The translations under genes were made by a program, and so were the position numbers. Of a stretch of DNA of 64,000 nt, positions 54,988 through 63,366 are shown piece by piece. Every line of letters starts with the position of its first letter. The first letter of the stretch is position 1. Location of the stretch: contig NZ_JAEPRJ010000001.1 of the NCBI RefSeq assembly GCF_016651435.1, forward strand, positions 1,922,001-1,986,000, written 5' to 3'. This DNA is from Catonella massiliensis (lineage in GTDB: Bacteria; Bacillota; Clostridia; Lachnospirales; Lachnospiraceae). The notes under the pieces were generated by a model. The model did not search any database and was not told the origin of the DNA. It saw nothing but the letters and a program-made list of their open reading frames with translations.

Positions 54988-57876
54988 TTATTTGTATTCA
55001 ATTACTGTGTTATACCTTGCCATGCTGTTCATATTGAAGGTAAGCTTGTCGCCCTTCTGTGTGAACTTAACCTTCTGAAGCTTATTGGCTCCATCAATGT
55101 AGTACACATTCTTAACTGGCTTCTTGCCGGCAACTGTAGTAGTTACCTTGAAATTGCCGTATGCAAGTGGAGAAAGCTCAACTCTATACATATTTACAGT
55201 GTCTACATCAAGTACAAGGTAGTTCTTGCCCTTAAGCTCAGGTACCTTAACATTCTTAAGTACTCTTGAAGAAAGAGCATACTCACCATTGCCAAATCTA
55301 AAGCCTGTTACCTTGGTTGTGCCGTCAGAGCTTACCAAAGTAGTATCGTTCTTGTGAGCCTGCTTCTTGTTAATGAGGTAAAGTGCCTGAACACTTCCAC
55401 AGCTTAAGTGGTTAAATACATACTTCTTTGCGCCGAATTCTGACTTATCCTTCACTGTAAGCGGGAAGGCATCTATAGCGTAGTTGCCCTTTACTACTTC
55501 CATAACATAGTTGGTATCTTCAAGAAGTGAAAGATCTACCCATCCATCTACTACCTTAGCTTCAAATGTCTCTCTAGGAGAGATGAACTTAAGTGTTACA
55601 TTGTTTACCTTCTTCTTGTTATTGCCAAGTACATATACAGGAAGCTTGTAAGGCACTCTGTTCGCCAGCTTTTCATCTGTCAACGCTTTCTCACGCTTTA
55701 CAAGCTTAAATCCCTTGAATTCTCCGTATGGAGCCTTGCTTGTAATAAGCTTCTTACCGTCGTTACTGATAGTTACGTAAGCATTCTTCATGCTGTATTC
55801 TTTATCTAAGGCTGAAATGATGTAGTCATTTCCAACTATTAGCTTAAGTCCTGAAAGCTTGCCATCCTTTGAAAGAACAACCTTCTCAACCTTCTGCTTT
55901 GTAGCATTGTAAACTTCAAACTTAACCGGCTTCTTAAATGCAGAAGACTTAAACTGTACAGGTATATCCTTAACTAATGCCCTCTTTGTATTGTAGATAA
56001 TCTTGTAGTCTTTGAGGCTGTACTTCGCACCTGTAGCACATTCATCAGTGTCAAGAGCAGGACCTACAGGAATCTTGCCATCAAGTCTTACAAGGTCTAC
56101 ATAATGGCTTGTCACAACTCCTTCCAGATTATCAGGGTTCTTGTACCCCTTAAGTAAAGCCACATACTTTCCTTCTTTATTGAGTACAAATCTAAAGACA
56201 GTCTTATCTTTTAGCTTGTAGAGAGGATTCTTATCAAGTTTCATCTCATACCATACACCAGCTTCTCCATTAAGGGAGAGAATTCCGTCTTTACTGCTAT
56301 ACACTAATGTCGATTTTTTATTATCCAGTCTTACAAGTCTGAAAGGAAGTACGCCCTGTGGCTGATAGCCATGGTCGCTAAGTATAAGGTTCATTAAGCA
56401 GGAAGTAGATACAGGAAGCTTGGAAGGCTTGCCATCCGTCTTCTTAATTACAATCTTTGAAATCTCTTTCTCTGGTGCTTCTATGCCCTCATCATAATCA
56501 TACTTTAAGAGTACGCCGCCTTCATAACGAGCATATACTCTAAGAAGCTTCTTACTCTTGTAAGCACCGACAACTTCATAGTTATTATAGTCAGCATTGG
56601 TTACATCAAATCCAAGCTTATACTGCTCATCTGCCTTAAGTACTATTCCTGATATCTTACCGTCTTTCACTTTATAGTGTGCAGGCTCAGCCCAGATGTC
56701 CTTCATACGGAAGTTGTCTAAGGTAACACCGTCATGAACCTTAGTGCCATCCTCAAATACAACAGCTATATCAGCAACCTTTACATCCTTACCCGGTGCA
56801 ATTCTCTTGCCTTTTACTGCTGCTCCTGATGACTCACCAAGAGCAGTCTTGTCATCTGAAATGTCCTTAAGCTCTTCTACTGGCTGTACGCCAATAGCTA
56901 CAACAGGGCCTGTGTAAAGAGGGGCTTCAGTCTTCTTTTCAATTGTAATTTTGTTAAATGGCTTTGTCTTATCCTCAAAGTTAAAAATGCCATTCATGAT
57001 GTATGCCTTACCGTTTTCGTCTACGAAAGTATTTACAGTAGTTATATCATCATAATTTGATTCAATTATTTTAACAAGCTTAGAATTTACAGTATCTTTT
57101 GCAATTCCTACTGCACATAAAATATTTGATTTAAGCTTGAAATCAGGCTTAATCTTACCATCTTTTACTCTTACTACCTTGCTTTCCCCACCTTCACTTT
57201 TATCAGCCATGATATTGATAGCTACGCCATCTTCTACCTTACTTCCATCAGTGTATACAACATCAAATTCAGGAAAATCAACTGGTGTCTTAGTATACTC
57301 TTTAGCGCTTCTAATAACTACTCTGTCAATAATATTTTTGGTTAAAGATACATTGTCATTATCCCACTCAACAAGCTGTCCATTAACCAGCTTAAAACTT
57401 AAACTACCCTTCTGCTTAGTTCCACCAAGAACACTAAAATTATATTTATTTGATGTATAAACACTGTTCTCTTCTATTGAACCATCATCTTTCCACCATT
57501 CTTGAAGGTCAAAAATATAGACCAAGTTATCTGCACTATATGATGCTAAATCTTCCTTATAATTATCATCCATATCATTAGGAACTATTTTGTTATTTAT
57601 GGTAGGCAAATTAACCTGCCCATTAGTAACAGGTATCATAGTTTCAAACACATTGCCTAGGGACTTATTGTCTTTAGTGATTGCAACTATTGTAAAGTGT
57701 AATCTTTCACTGTCCATACCATATACAGGTAAGCTAATCTCTGATTTTTCCGTGGCAGCTACATAACGTCCTACCCCACTACCTGTAATTACTCCTGCTT
57801 TTACAGGAACCACTGCTGAACTAATTGCAAGTGACATAGCCATAACTCCGGCTAATAGAACTTTTGTCCTTCTCAT
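54988..57876 (-). CDS. Large secreted protein (paralogue 3, 962 aa)
   Basis: The signal peptide (KVLLAGVMAMSLAISSAVVP, cut near VKAG) leads to an N-terminal domain of about 180 residues, module B (FDVVYTDGSKVEDGVAINI), one module A (DIAVVFEDG, DNFRMKDIWAEPAHYKVKDG) and the shared C-terminal region of about 370 residues. From module A to the end it is over 90% identical by eye, also at DNA level, to the 1122-aa protein, while the N-terminal part is nearer the 929-aa protein. The ATG at 57876 follows AGGAG by 10 nt and gives MRRTKVLLAG; a frame start at 57894 has no binding site. It has no wall anchor. Confidence 0.8.
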   Translation of the reverse strand: MRRTKVLLAGVMAMSLAISSAVVPVKAGVITGSGVGRYVAATEKSEISLPVYGMDSERLHFTIVAITKDNKSLGNVFETMIPVTNGQVNLPTINNKIVPNDMDDNYKEDLASYSADNLVYIFDLQEWWKDDGSIEENSVYTSNKYNFSVLGGTKQKGSLSFKLVNGQLVEWDNDNVSLTKNIIDRVVIRSAKEYTKTPVDFPEFDVVYTDGSKVEDGVAINIMADKSEGGESKVVRVKDGKIKPDFKLKSNILCAVGIAKDTVNSKLVKIIESNYDDITTVNTFVDENGKAYIMNGIFNFEDKTKPFNKITIEKKTEAPLYTGPVVAIGVQPVEELKDISDDKTALGESSGAAVKGKRIAPGKDVKVADIAVVFEDGTKVHDGVTLDNFRMKDIWAEPAHYKVKDGKISGIVLKADEQYKLGFDVTNADYNNYEVVGAYKSKKLLRVYARYEGGVLLKYDYDEGIEAPEKEISKIVIKKTDGKPSKLPVSTSCLMNLILSDHGYQPQGVLPFRLVRLDNKKSTLVYSSKDGILSLNGEAGVWYEMKLDKNPLYKLKDKTVFRFVLNKEGKYVALLKGYKNPDNLEGVVTSHYVDLVRLDGKIPVGPALDTDECATGAKYSLKDYKIIYNTKRALVKDIPVQFKSSAFKKPVKFEVYNATKQKVEKVVLSKDGKLSGLKLIVGNDYIISALDKEYSMKNAYVTISNDGKKLITSKAPYGEFKGFKLVKREKALTDEKLANRVPYKLPVYVLGNNKKKVNNVTLKFISPRETFEAKVVDGWVDLSLLEDTNYVMEVVKGNYAIDAFPLTVKDKSEFGAKKYVFNHLSCGSVQALYLINKKQAHKNDTTLVSSDGTTKVTGFRFGNGEYALSSRVLKNVKVPELKGKNYLVLDVDTVNMYRVELSPLAYGNFKVTTTVAGKKPVKNVYYIDGANKLQKVKFTQKGDKLTFNMNSMARYNTVIEYK

Positions 57877-58469
57877 CTCTTTGATTCTCCTCATCGTGAA
57901 TAAAATTAATAAAAGTTGCTACTTAAACGATTACTTAGAGCAGACTGATTATACCCATAATATTATTCAAGATTTAATTTTGCTGAGTTGGCCGGAAACA
58001 GCTGATTAATGAATTCTCAAGCAAATACCATAGATATAACTTATCTTCAATGTGAATTGATTAAGTATAATCAATCATTGTTTTATAGATTTTTCCTATA
58101 AATGATATTAATTATAGTTTTTATCTATATTGTCTGATTAATCCTTATTTTTTATACTATTTTTTATATATTTTGTCAAGGAGTATTTAATAAAACTATA
58201 AATAATTAACCCTTATTGTTAATGGAGATTTAATATAAATTACAGAAATTATTGTTAAATTAATAAGAGACCAAAAGAGAAAGCTAAATATACACAATTT
58301 GCAATCGCGGTAATATAATCTATTAATATGTTACTCCAAGTTTCGTTTTCCTAAACGCGAAATCTTTTGCGGTTTATGATATTGCCTCTTCACTCTTCGG
58401 TCTCTCAGAAAGATTATTTTTCCAAAACAATTACTTACTCATATCTTTACTTTAGGCATTTTCCCCACT
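57877..58469. other. Long leader, promoter and unexplained AT-rich stretch (593 bp), no gene
   Basis: It holds a leader of about 268 nt, the promoter at 58151-58179 and about 290 bp up to the uvrB stop. The latter has weak dyads only (ATTAAC/GTTAAT near 58209-58225; CGTTT/AAACG near 58344-58358). I see no coding frame and no clear uvrB terminator. Confidence 0.55.
58151..58179 (-). promoter_or_regulatory. Sigma-A promoter of the 962-aa secreted protein gene
   Basis: Minus strand TTGACA (58174-58179), 17-bp spacer, TATAAA (58151-58156). Spacer and flanks resemble those at 53069-53097. The start near 58144 implies a leader of about 268 nt. Confidence 0.85.
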
Positions 58470-60461
58470 TTACATAGCCGTCAAATCAACCAAATGCTTC
58501 TTAAGTTCTATAATCTCATCTCTAAGCTTGGCAGCCAGTTCGAAGTTCAGCTCAACTGCTGCCTGATTCATCTTCTTGGTAAGTTCCTTGATAACAGCCT
58601 TAAGCTCAGTCTCGCTCATAGATTCAGCATCCTTTATTATCTTGGAGCTGTCTTCCTCAACCTTCTTAGATATGCTGATAAGGTCACGAACCTTCTTCTT
58701 TATCGTCTGAGGAATGATTCCATGCTCCTCATTGTACTTCATCTGGATGGCACGTCTTCTCTCTGTCTCCGTAATAGCCCTGTTCATAGAGCAGGTGATT
58801 GTATCTGCATACATTATTACGTGGCCATCGGCATTTCTTGCAGCCCTGCCTATGGTCTGGATTAGGGAAGTTTCCGAACGAAGGAAGCCCTCCTTGTCTG
58901 CATCAAGGATTGCTACCAGAGTAATCTCAGGTATATCAAGTCCCTCCCTTAAGAGGTTGATACCAACCAGTACATCAAAGACATCAAGTCTCATATCCCT
59001 TATAATCTCTGACCTTTCGAGGGTATCTATGTCGGAGTGCAGATATCTTACCCTTATACCAGCCTCCCTCATATAGTCGGTGAGATCTTCTGCCATCTTC
59101 TTGGTAAGGGTGGTTACAAGAACCTTATTTTTCTTCTCAGTTTCCTTTTTTACCTCGCTTATCAAGTCGTCAATCTGCCCCGCTGTAGGTCTTACACTGA
59201 TTTCCGGATCCACAAGTCCTGTCGGCCTTATTATCTGCTCAGTCCTAAGAAGCTCATGCTTTGCCTCATATTCTGAAGGAGTTGCAGATACGAAGAGCAT
59301 ACGGTCTATTTTATTTTCAAATTCGGTAAAATTAAGAGGTCTGTTGTCAAGGGCTGAAGGTAGTCTGAAGCCATAGTCTACAAGCGTGGTCTTCCTCGAA
59401 CGGTCTCCTGCATACATTCCCCCTATCTGAGGAATCGTGATATGTGACTCATCCACTATAATGAGGAATTCGTCTGGAAAATAGTCGATAAGGGTAAAAG
59501 GCATACTGCCCGGCGGTCTTCCCGAAAGAGGGCCTGAGTAGTTCTCTATACCGGAGCAAAATCCTGTTTCCCTCATCATTTCTATGTCAAAATTAGTTCT
59601 TTCTTTGATACGCTGTGCCTCTATCAGCTTATCCTCACTCTTAAAATACTTTACTCTGAGGTCAAGTTCATCTTCAAGTTTGGCAAGGGCTTCCTTCATT
59701 TTTTCAGGGGCAACTACATAGTGGGAAGCTGGGAAGACTACCACATGGGAGAGTTCTGCAAGTGCAGTTCCTGTAAGGACATCAACCTCTGATATCCTGT
59801 CTATCTCATCGCCAAAAAACTCAAGCCTGATGGCTCTGTCTGTGGACGCTACAGGGAATATTTCAACAATATCGCCTCGGATTCTAAAGGTACCACGCTT
59901 AAAATCCATATCATTTCTGGTGTACTGGATGTCCACTAGCCTCTTTACAACCTCTTCCATATCCTTAACCTGCCCCGGTCGCACGGAAAGAGTCATATCC
60001 TCGTAGTCGATAGGGTCTCCGAGTCCGTATATACAGCTCACACTTGAAACCACAACAACATCTTTTCTCTCAGATAGTGCAGCTGTAGCGGAGTGGCGAA
60101 GCTTGTCTATCTCATCATTTATGGCGGAATCCTTTTCTATATAGGTGTCAGATGAAGGCACGTATGCCTCAGGCTGATAATAGTCGTAGTACGACACAAA
60201 GTATTCTACTGCGTTCTCAGGGAAGAATTCCTTGAACTCACCGTAGAGCTGAGCCGCCAAGGTTTTGTTGTGTGAAATGACAAGGGTGGGCAGGTTAAGT
60301 TTGGCTATGACATTTGCCATCGTAAATGTCTTGCCTGAACCCGTAACCCCAAGTAAAGTCTGGAACTGGTTGCCTTCCTTAAAGCCTTTAACAAGCTCTT
60401 CTATTGCCTGTGGCTGGTCTCCTGTAGGGGCGTATTCGCTATGTAAAATGAAGTGATCCAT
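58470..60461 (-). CDS. uvrB: Excinuclease ABC subunit B
   Basis: UvrB is the damage-verifying helicase of nucleotide excision repair. At 663 aa it is full length: Walker [18 protein letters not shown] (about 37-53), the beta-hairpin [45 protein letters not shown] and [10 protein letters not shown] with the arginine finger. The C-terminal UVR domain ([19 protein letters not shown]) contacts UvrC. A TAGGAG site precedes the ATG. I saw no LexA-like box in the 182 bp upstream, unlike uvrA. Confidence 0.96.
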   Translation of the reverse strand: MDHFILHSEYAPTGDQPQAIEELVKGFKEGNQFQTLLGVTGSGKTFTMANVIAKLNLPTLVISHNKTLAAQLYGEFKEFFPENAVEYFVSYYDYYQPEAYVPSSDTYIEKDSAINDEIDKLRHSATAALSERKDVVVVSSVSCIYGLGDPIDYEDMTLSVRPGQVKDMEEVVKRLVDIQYTRNDMDFKRGTFRIRGDIVEIFPVASTDRAIRLEFFGDEIDRISEVDVLTGTALAELSHVVVFPASHYVVAPEKMKEALAKLEDELDLRVKYFKSEDKLIEAQRIKERTNFDIEMMRETGFCSGIENYSGPLSGRPPGSMPFTLIDYFPDEFLIIVDESHITIPQIGGMYAGDRSRKTTLVDYGFRLPSALDNRPLNFTEFENKIDRMLFVSATPSEYEAKHELLRTEQIIRPTGLVDPEISVRPTAGQIDDLISEVKKETEKKNKVLVTTLTKKMAEDLTDYMREAGIRVRYLHSDIDTLERSEIIRDMRLDVFDVLVGINLLREGLDIPEITLVAILDADKEGFLRSETSLIQTIGRAARNADGHVIMYADTITCSMNRAITETERRRAIQMKYNEEHGIIPQTIKKKVRDLISISKKVEEDSSKIIKDAESMSETELKAVIKELTKKMNQAAVELNFELAAKLRDEIIELKKHLVDLTAM

Positions 60462-60540
60462 GGTTTATTCTCCTAAAAGTCACTAAATGGGCTGATTTTA
60501 GTATAAATATAGCATAAAAAACAGAAAAAGTACAGAAAAG

Positions 60541-60573
60541 AGGAGCAGGGAAATTTAGGTTTTTCCTGCTCCT
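60541..60573 (-). terminator. Terminator after the first Rpn gene
   Basis: AGGAGCAGG and CCTGCTCCT form a perfect 9-bp stem around 15 nt. On the minus strand CTTTTCTG follows. It lies about 70 nt past the Rpn stop and before uvrB. Confidence 0.6.
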
Positions 60574-60643
60574 TGATTGCTGTTTTTTTGCTAAGTATTT
60601 TTGTAATCGTACATGAGGTACTTTCTTTGTGTTGGTTCTTAGA

Positions 60644-60817
60644 TTATGCCAGTACTGGTTCATTCTCTTCAATTATTTTTTTAACTTCTTCAATGCTCTT
60701 ATTGGTTGCAAGAGAAATCTGTTCCAGTGAAAATTTGTTTTTATGCATGTTCATAACAATATTTATCATTACCTCTATCTTTGTTTCATCTACTATTCCT
60801 TGGCTTAAATTACACAT
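60644..60817 (-). CDS. Putative internal RpnS antitoxin (57 aa) within the first Rpn gene
   Basis: An in-frame ATG at codon 256 of the Rpn gene begins MCNLSQGIVD and is preceded by AAAGGA about 10 nt upstream. In described Rpn systems the C-terminal piece is translated separately and blocks the full-length protein. The segment is helical: VMNMHKNKFSLEQISLATNK then SIEEVKKIIEENEPVLA. Two separate ORFs with the same start (62786, 62971) support this start being real. Direct evidence of translation is lacking. Confidence 0.55.
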   Translation of the reverse strand: MCNLSQGIVDETKIEVMINIVMNMHKNKFSLEQISLATNKSIEEVKKIIEENEPVLA

Positions 60818-61582
60818 AACATTCACATCCTTTCTCAAATTATCATTTACTGGAATTTTATATTCTTTTTCAATAATTTCCAGTTTTTCACTTGTAGTAA
60901 GCTTCTTAGACACCAATGCTACCAGTAAACGATGCAACTCATACTTCTCATCGTGTTCAGGTAAGTCCTTTGCAAGACCGATTAGTACTATATTAATCAT
61001 GTCCTGCTTTCCTTCCCATTTCTTAGAGCCTAAAACTTTCCTATTAGCTAATTGATAATAATCCAAACTGTTTTCAGGCATATTCATACAAATCCAAATG
61101 GTATAAACACGCTTAATATCATCATAATTAGTATTTACAAAGTCTCTTTCTTTCTGAGAAGATATTAACCTACATGCATAGAAAATTCCCCTGTTTAAGA
61201 TATGATATTCTGATGGTATACCTTTCTGTGCTTCAATATTTATTATAATCTGTGATACTCCATCTTTCAGTCTCACATAAAACACAATATCAAATCTTAC
61301 CGTACCTTCATTTATGTCTATACTTTCTGAATTAAGTCCTGCTATCCTTTTTCCATCCTGCTTTGCATTAGTAATCCCAGGCTCTACGGGAACAGAACTT
61401 ATACAAGGCTCTCCTTCGATATACCCTTCTACATCTACGGGATTCATATCCCTAAATTCTTCAACTGTACTTGTAAGAATATGTGCAAGTATGCACTTAT
61501 TTCCCAAAAGCCTTTTGGCATTCTCATCATACTGAGCCTTATCTCCAGCGATATTTACTGCATTTTTTATCTCTGTATTCAA
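60644..61582 (-). CDS. Rpn-family PD-(D/E)XK nuclease (RpnL-like), full length
   Basis: This 312-aa protein belongs to the Rpn/YhgA-like 'recombination-promoting nuclease' family, a toxic DNase linked to phage defence. The nuclease core is RFDIVFYVRLKDGVSQ (D98) and IIINIEAQKG (E117, Q119, K120). ERDFVNTNYDDIKRVYTIWI and YHILNRGIFYACRLI are family landmarks. The apparent start is TTG (61582) after GGGGGAAAG, as no in-frame ATG occurs before codon 46. An internal ATG at 60817 opens a 57-aa C-terminal segment, as in known RpnS antitoxins. The partial gene at 63205-64000 is very similar outside the C-terminus. Confidence 0.85.
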   Translation of the reverse strand: MNTEIKNAVNIAGDKAQYDENAKRLLGNKCILAHILTSTVEEFRDMNPVDVEGYIEGEPCISSVPVEPGITNAKQDGKRIAGLNSESIDINEGTVRFDIVFYVRLKDGVSQIIINIEAQKGIPSEYHILNRGIFYACRLISSQKERDFVNTNYDDIKRVYTIWICMNMPENSLDYYQLANRKVLGSKKWEGKQDMINIVLIGLAKDLPEHDEKYELHRLLVALVSKKLTTSEKLEIIEKEYKIPVNDNLRKDVNVMCNLSQGIVDETKIEVMINIVMNMHKNKFSLEQISLATNKSIEEVKKIIEENEPVLA

Positions 61583-61666
61583 TATTACTTTCCCCCAACC
61601 CTTCTTTCCATAATTATAAGCTAAATCTAGGTAATACGCAACTTGAAAAGAGAAATAACAAATAGC

Positions 61667-62497
61667 TTAGCTATTTTCCACGTTAGCCTTTTCCTCTTCA
61701 ATCTCATACATCACCTTAGCATGATTTTCCTTCAATAGCTCCTCAGATAAAAGCCTTCCTGTATTTTTGTCATTACACCTTCTATATACCTTTCCAACCC
61801 TGTAAATGTCCTCTCCCTCACGCACAAACTTTTCGTCCTTTATATACACGTGATAGCTCACGTACAATTCCTTTTCAGAGCGAATCTCTCCACAGAGGTA
61901 CTCTTTAGTTGTATACACAAGAATCTGAAAGGTCTGGTCTGTATCATTTCTAAATCTATAGTCTATATGATTGTAGAAAATGGAAGTTCCCGTCCCAAAA
62001 GGAACCTGTCTCCCAAAGTCTGGAAAGAGGTCAAAGCCGTCATGATGGTGGTGTTCAGTGATAGTAAGAGGTGTATGAAGCACCATCCAGTGCAGTAGAT
62101 TGGTAAATTGGCACATTCCACCGCCAACTCCTTCCGAAACCTTTCCAAGAGAAATGGTCATCCCCTCTTTGTAGCCTTTATTCGCAGTACAATTGCCCAC
62201 AAGTTTCCAAAACGAAAAGGTCTCACCAGGCTTAATCAATATCCCTGAAACCTTAGGTGCCGCCAAGCCAAGATTCACCACCTTATTCTCCTGTAAATCC
62301 TGCCTTACACCTCCAAGTCTTCTCCTCATCAAGGACTTATGCTCGTAAAGTAGGACAGGAAGCTTCTCTGTCTTCTTTTCCTTTGCAAATCTAGTTACAT
62401 TCTTAAAATCCCTTACTCTTCTCTTGATTCTTTCTTTACACAAGGAAATTTCATATGTAAATGGAGAAATTTCACAAAATAGTTTTCGTTTCTTCAT
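61667..62497 (-). CDS. VanW-family protein
   Basis: A 276-aa protein with the VanW domain (about 75-215): GILIKPGETFSFWKLVGNCT, GYKEGMTISLGKVSEGVGGG, MCQFTNLLHWMVLHTPLTIT and TEHHHHDGFDLFPDFGRQVP. The function is unknown; VanW was first seen beside vanB genes but is common in Clostridia as a cell-envelope protein. There is no clear signal peptide. The ATG at 62497 follows GGGGTGGG; a longer frame upstream lacks a site. No van ligase or racemase is nearby, so this is not a resistance cluster. It separates the two Rpn loci. Confidence 0.88.
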   Translation of the reverse strand: MKKRKLFCEISPFTYEISLCKERIKRRVRDFKNVTRFAKEKKTEKLPVLLYEHKSLMRRRLGGVRQDLQENKVVNLGLAAPKVSGILIKPGETFSFWKLVGNCTANKGYKEGMTISLGKVSEGVGGGMCQFTNLLHWMVLHTPLTITEHHHHDGFDLFPDFGRQVPFGTGTSIFYNHIDYRFRNDTDQTFQILVYTTKEYLCGEIRSEKELYVSYHVYIKDEKFVREGEDIYRVGKVYRRCNDKNTGRLLSEELLKENHAKVMYEIEEEKANVENS

Positions 62498-62619
62498 TAC
62501 CCACCCCACAGGATTTATTCTTATGGATATTATACAGGGTGAGAGGGGGAAAGGCAAGGATTGAAAGGTGGATAAAATCTGATCTGCTTGTTCTCTTTGC
62601 GATGCTTATTGTAGCAAAA

Positions 62620-62645
62620 TGCCTGTCCCTAAAATTGGACAGGCA
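62620..62645 (-). terminator. Terminator after the orphan RpnS cassettes
   Basis: TGCCTGTCC and GGACAGGCA pair perfectly (9 bp, 8-nt loop) with TTTTGC after the stem on the minus strand. It closes the Rpn transcript about 140 nt past the last cassette. The DNA between (62646-62785) shows no clear gene, only a short MKASAMLWFLG frame of doubtful meaning. Confidence 0.65.
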
Positions 62646-62785
62646 CACTCCCTGTTTCTATCTAATAGAATTACTTTCCCTATCATATATGTTGTTCCTT
62701 GAATGCGCCAAAATTCTTCAGCCAAGAAACCACAGCATTGCAGACGCTTTCATAAAAGTTAGTTTTTTAACTTCACGGATTCAGA

Positions 62786-62947
62786 TTACACTAAAGCTGT
62801 CTCACGCTCTTCAATTATTCTTTTTACTTCATCCATGCTCTTTTTTGTAGCAAGAGAAATTTGTTCCAATGAGAATTTGTTCTTAAACATATTCATCACA
62901 ACCTCTTCAAGCGTCTCATCCACTATTCCCTGGCTTAAGTTACACAT
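62786..62947 (-). CDS. Stand-alone RpnS-like small protein (53 aa), orphan cassette 2
   Basis: A free ORF starting MCNLSQGIVDETLEEVVMNM and continuing with NKFSLEQISLATKKS, then MDEVKRIIEERETALV. It matches the C-terminal segments of the Rpn genes but has no nuclease domain. AAGGAAG lies about 8 nt before the ATG. It follows the other cassette by 23 bp. The first 43 bp (62906-62948) are identical to 63325-63367 in the partial Rpn gene. It is probably an extra antitoxin, or a degenerate end of a lost Rpn gene. Confidence 0.7.
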   Translation of the reverse strand: MCNLSQGIVDETLEEVVMNMFKNKFSLEQISLATKKSMDEVKRIIEERETALV

Positions 62948-62970
62948 AGTATCCACTTCCTTTATTAGGT

Positions 62971-63156
62971 CTATACTAAAACTGCCTCTTGCTCTTCAAT
63001 TATTCTTTTTACTTCATCTACACTCTTTTTCGTTGCAAGCGAGATTTGTTCCAATGAAAATTTATTATTGTACATATTCATAATAAAGTCTATCAAATTC
63101 TTTGCTGTTACCTCTGCTGTTACCCTATCCACTATTCCCTGGCTTAAGTTACACAT
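62971..63156 (-). CDS. Stand-alone RpnS-like small protein (61 aa), orphan cassette 1
   Basis: A free ORF starting MCNLSQGIVDRVTAEVTAKN, then a MNM-NNKFSLEQISLATKKS block and SVDEVKRIIEEQEAVLV. It follows the stop of the partial Rpn gene by 48 bp with GAGGG ahead of its ATG. The region between the constant start and the NKFSLEQ block differs from the other copies and is 8 residues longer. It is probably an orphan antitoxin translated from the same mRNA as the upstream Rpn gene. Confidence 0.72.
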   Translation of the reverse strand: MCNLSQGIVDRVTAEVTAKNLIDFIMNMYNNKFSLEQISLATKKSVDEVKRIIEEQEAVLV

Positions 63157-63204
63157 AACTTTATTCCCTCACAATTGAATCACAAAATGTTAAACTGGTT
63201 TATT

Positions 63205-63366
63205 CTATGCTAATGTAAGCTTATTTATCTCAATTATTTTCTCAACTTCTTCTTTACTCATCTCAACAGCCTTTGCTATTTGTTCCGAGGTATAACCTAA
63301 CCTATGCATATTCAAAATAACTTTTTCAAGCGTCTCATCCACTATTCCCTGGCTTAAGTTACACAT
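63205..63366 (-). CDS. Putative internal RpnS antitoxin (53 aa) of the partial Rpn gene
   Basis: An in-frame ATG (63366) begins MCNLSQGIVDETLEKVILNM, with AAAGGA about 10 nt upstream. After this the segment diverges from the others: HRLGYTSEQIAKAVEMSKEE and VEKIIEINKLTLA. High variability at the C-terminus is a reported property of Rpn proteins. Confidence 0.55.
   Translation of the reverse strand: MCNLSQGIVDETLEKVILNMHRLGYTSEQIAKAVEMSKEEVEKIIEINKLTLA

Noticed and set aside
46444..57876. Sortase or S-layer anchoring of the three large secreted proteins
   Set aside because: No LPXTG-hydrophobic-basic tail, SLH domain or lipobox is visible; all three end in plain VIEYK.
60439..60672. 77-codon frame overlapping the 5' end of uvrB and the 3' end of the Rpn gene
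   Set aside because: It runs through the Rpn terminator hairpin, has no good ribosome binding site and resembles no family; it overlaps two well-supported genes.
61667..62497. Vancomycin resistance cluster
   Set aside because: Only a VanW-type protein is present. No D-Ala-D-Lac ligase, dehydrogenase or VanX/VanY gene is in view, and VanW proteins are common in Clostridia without resistance.
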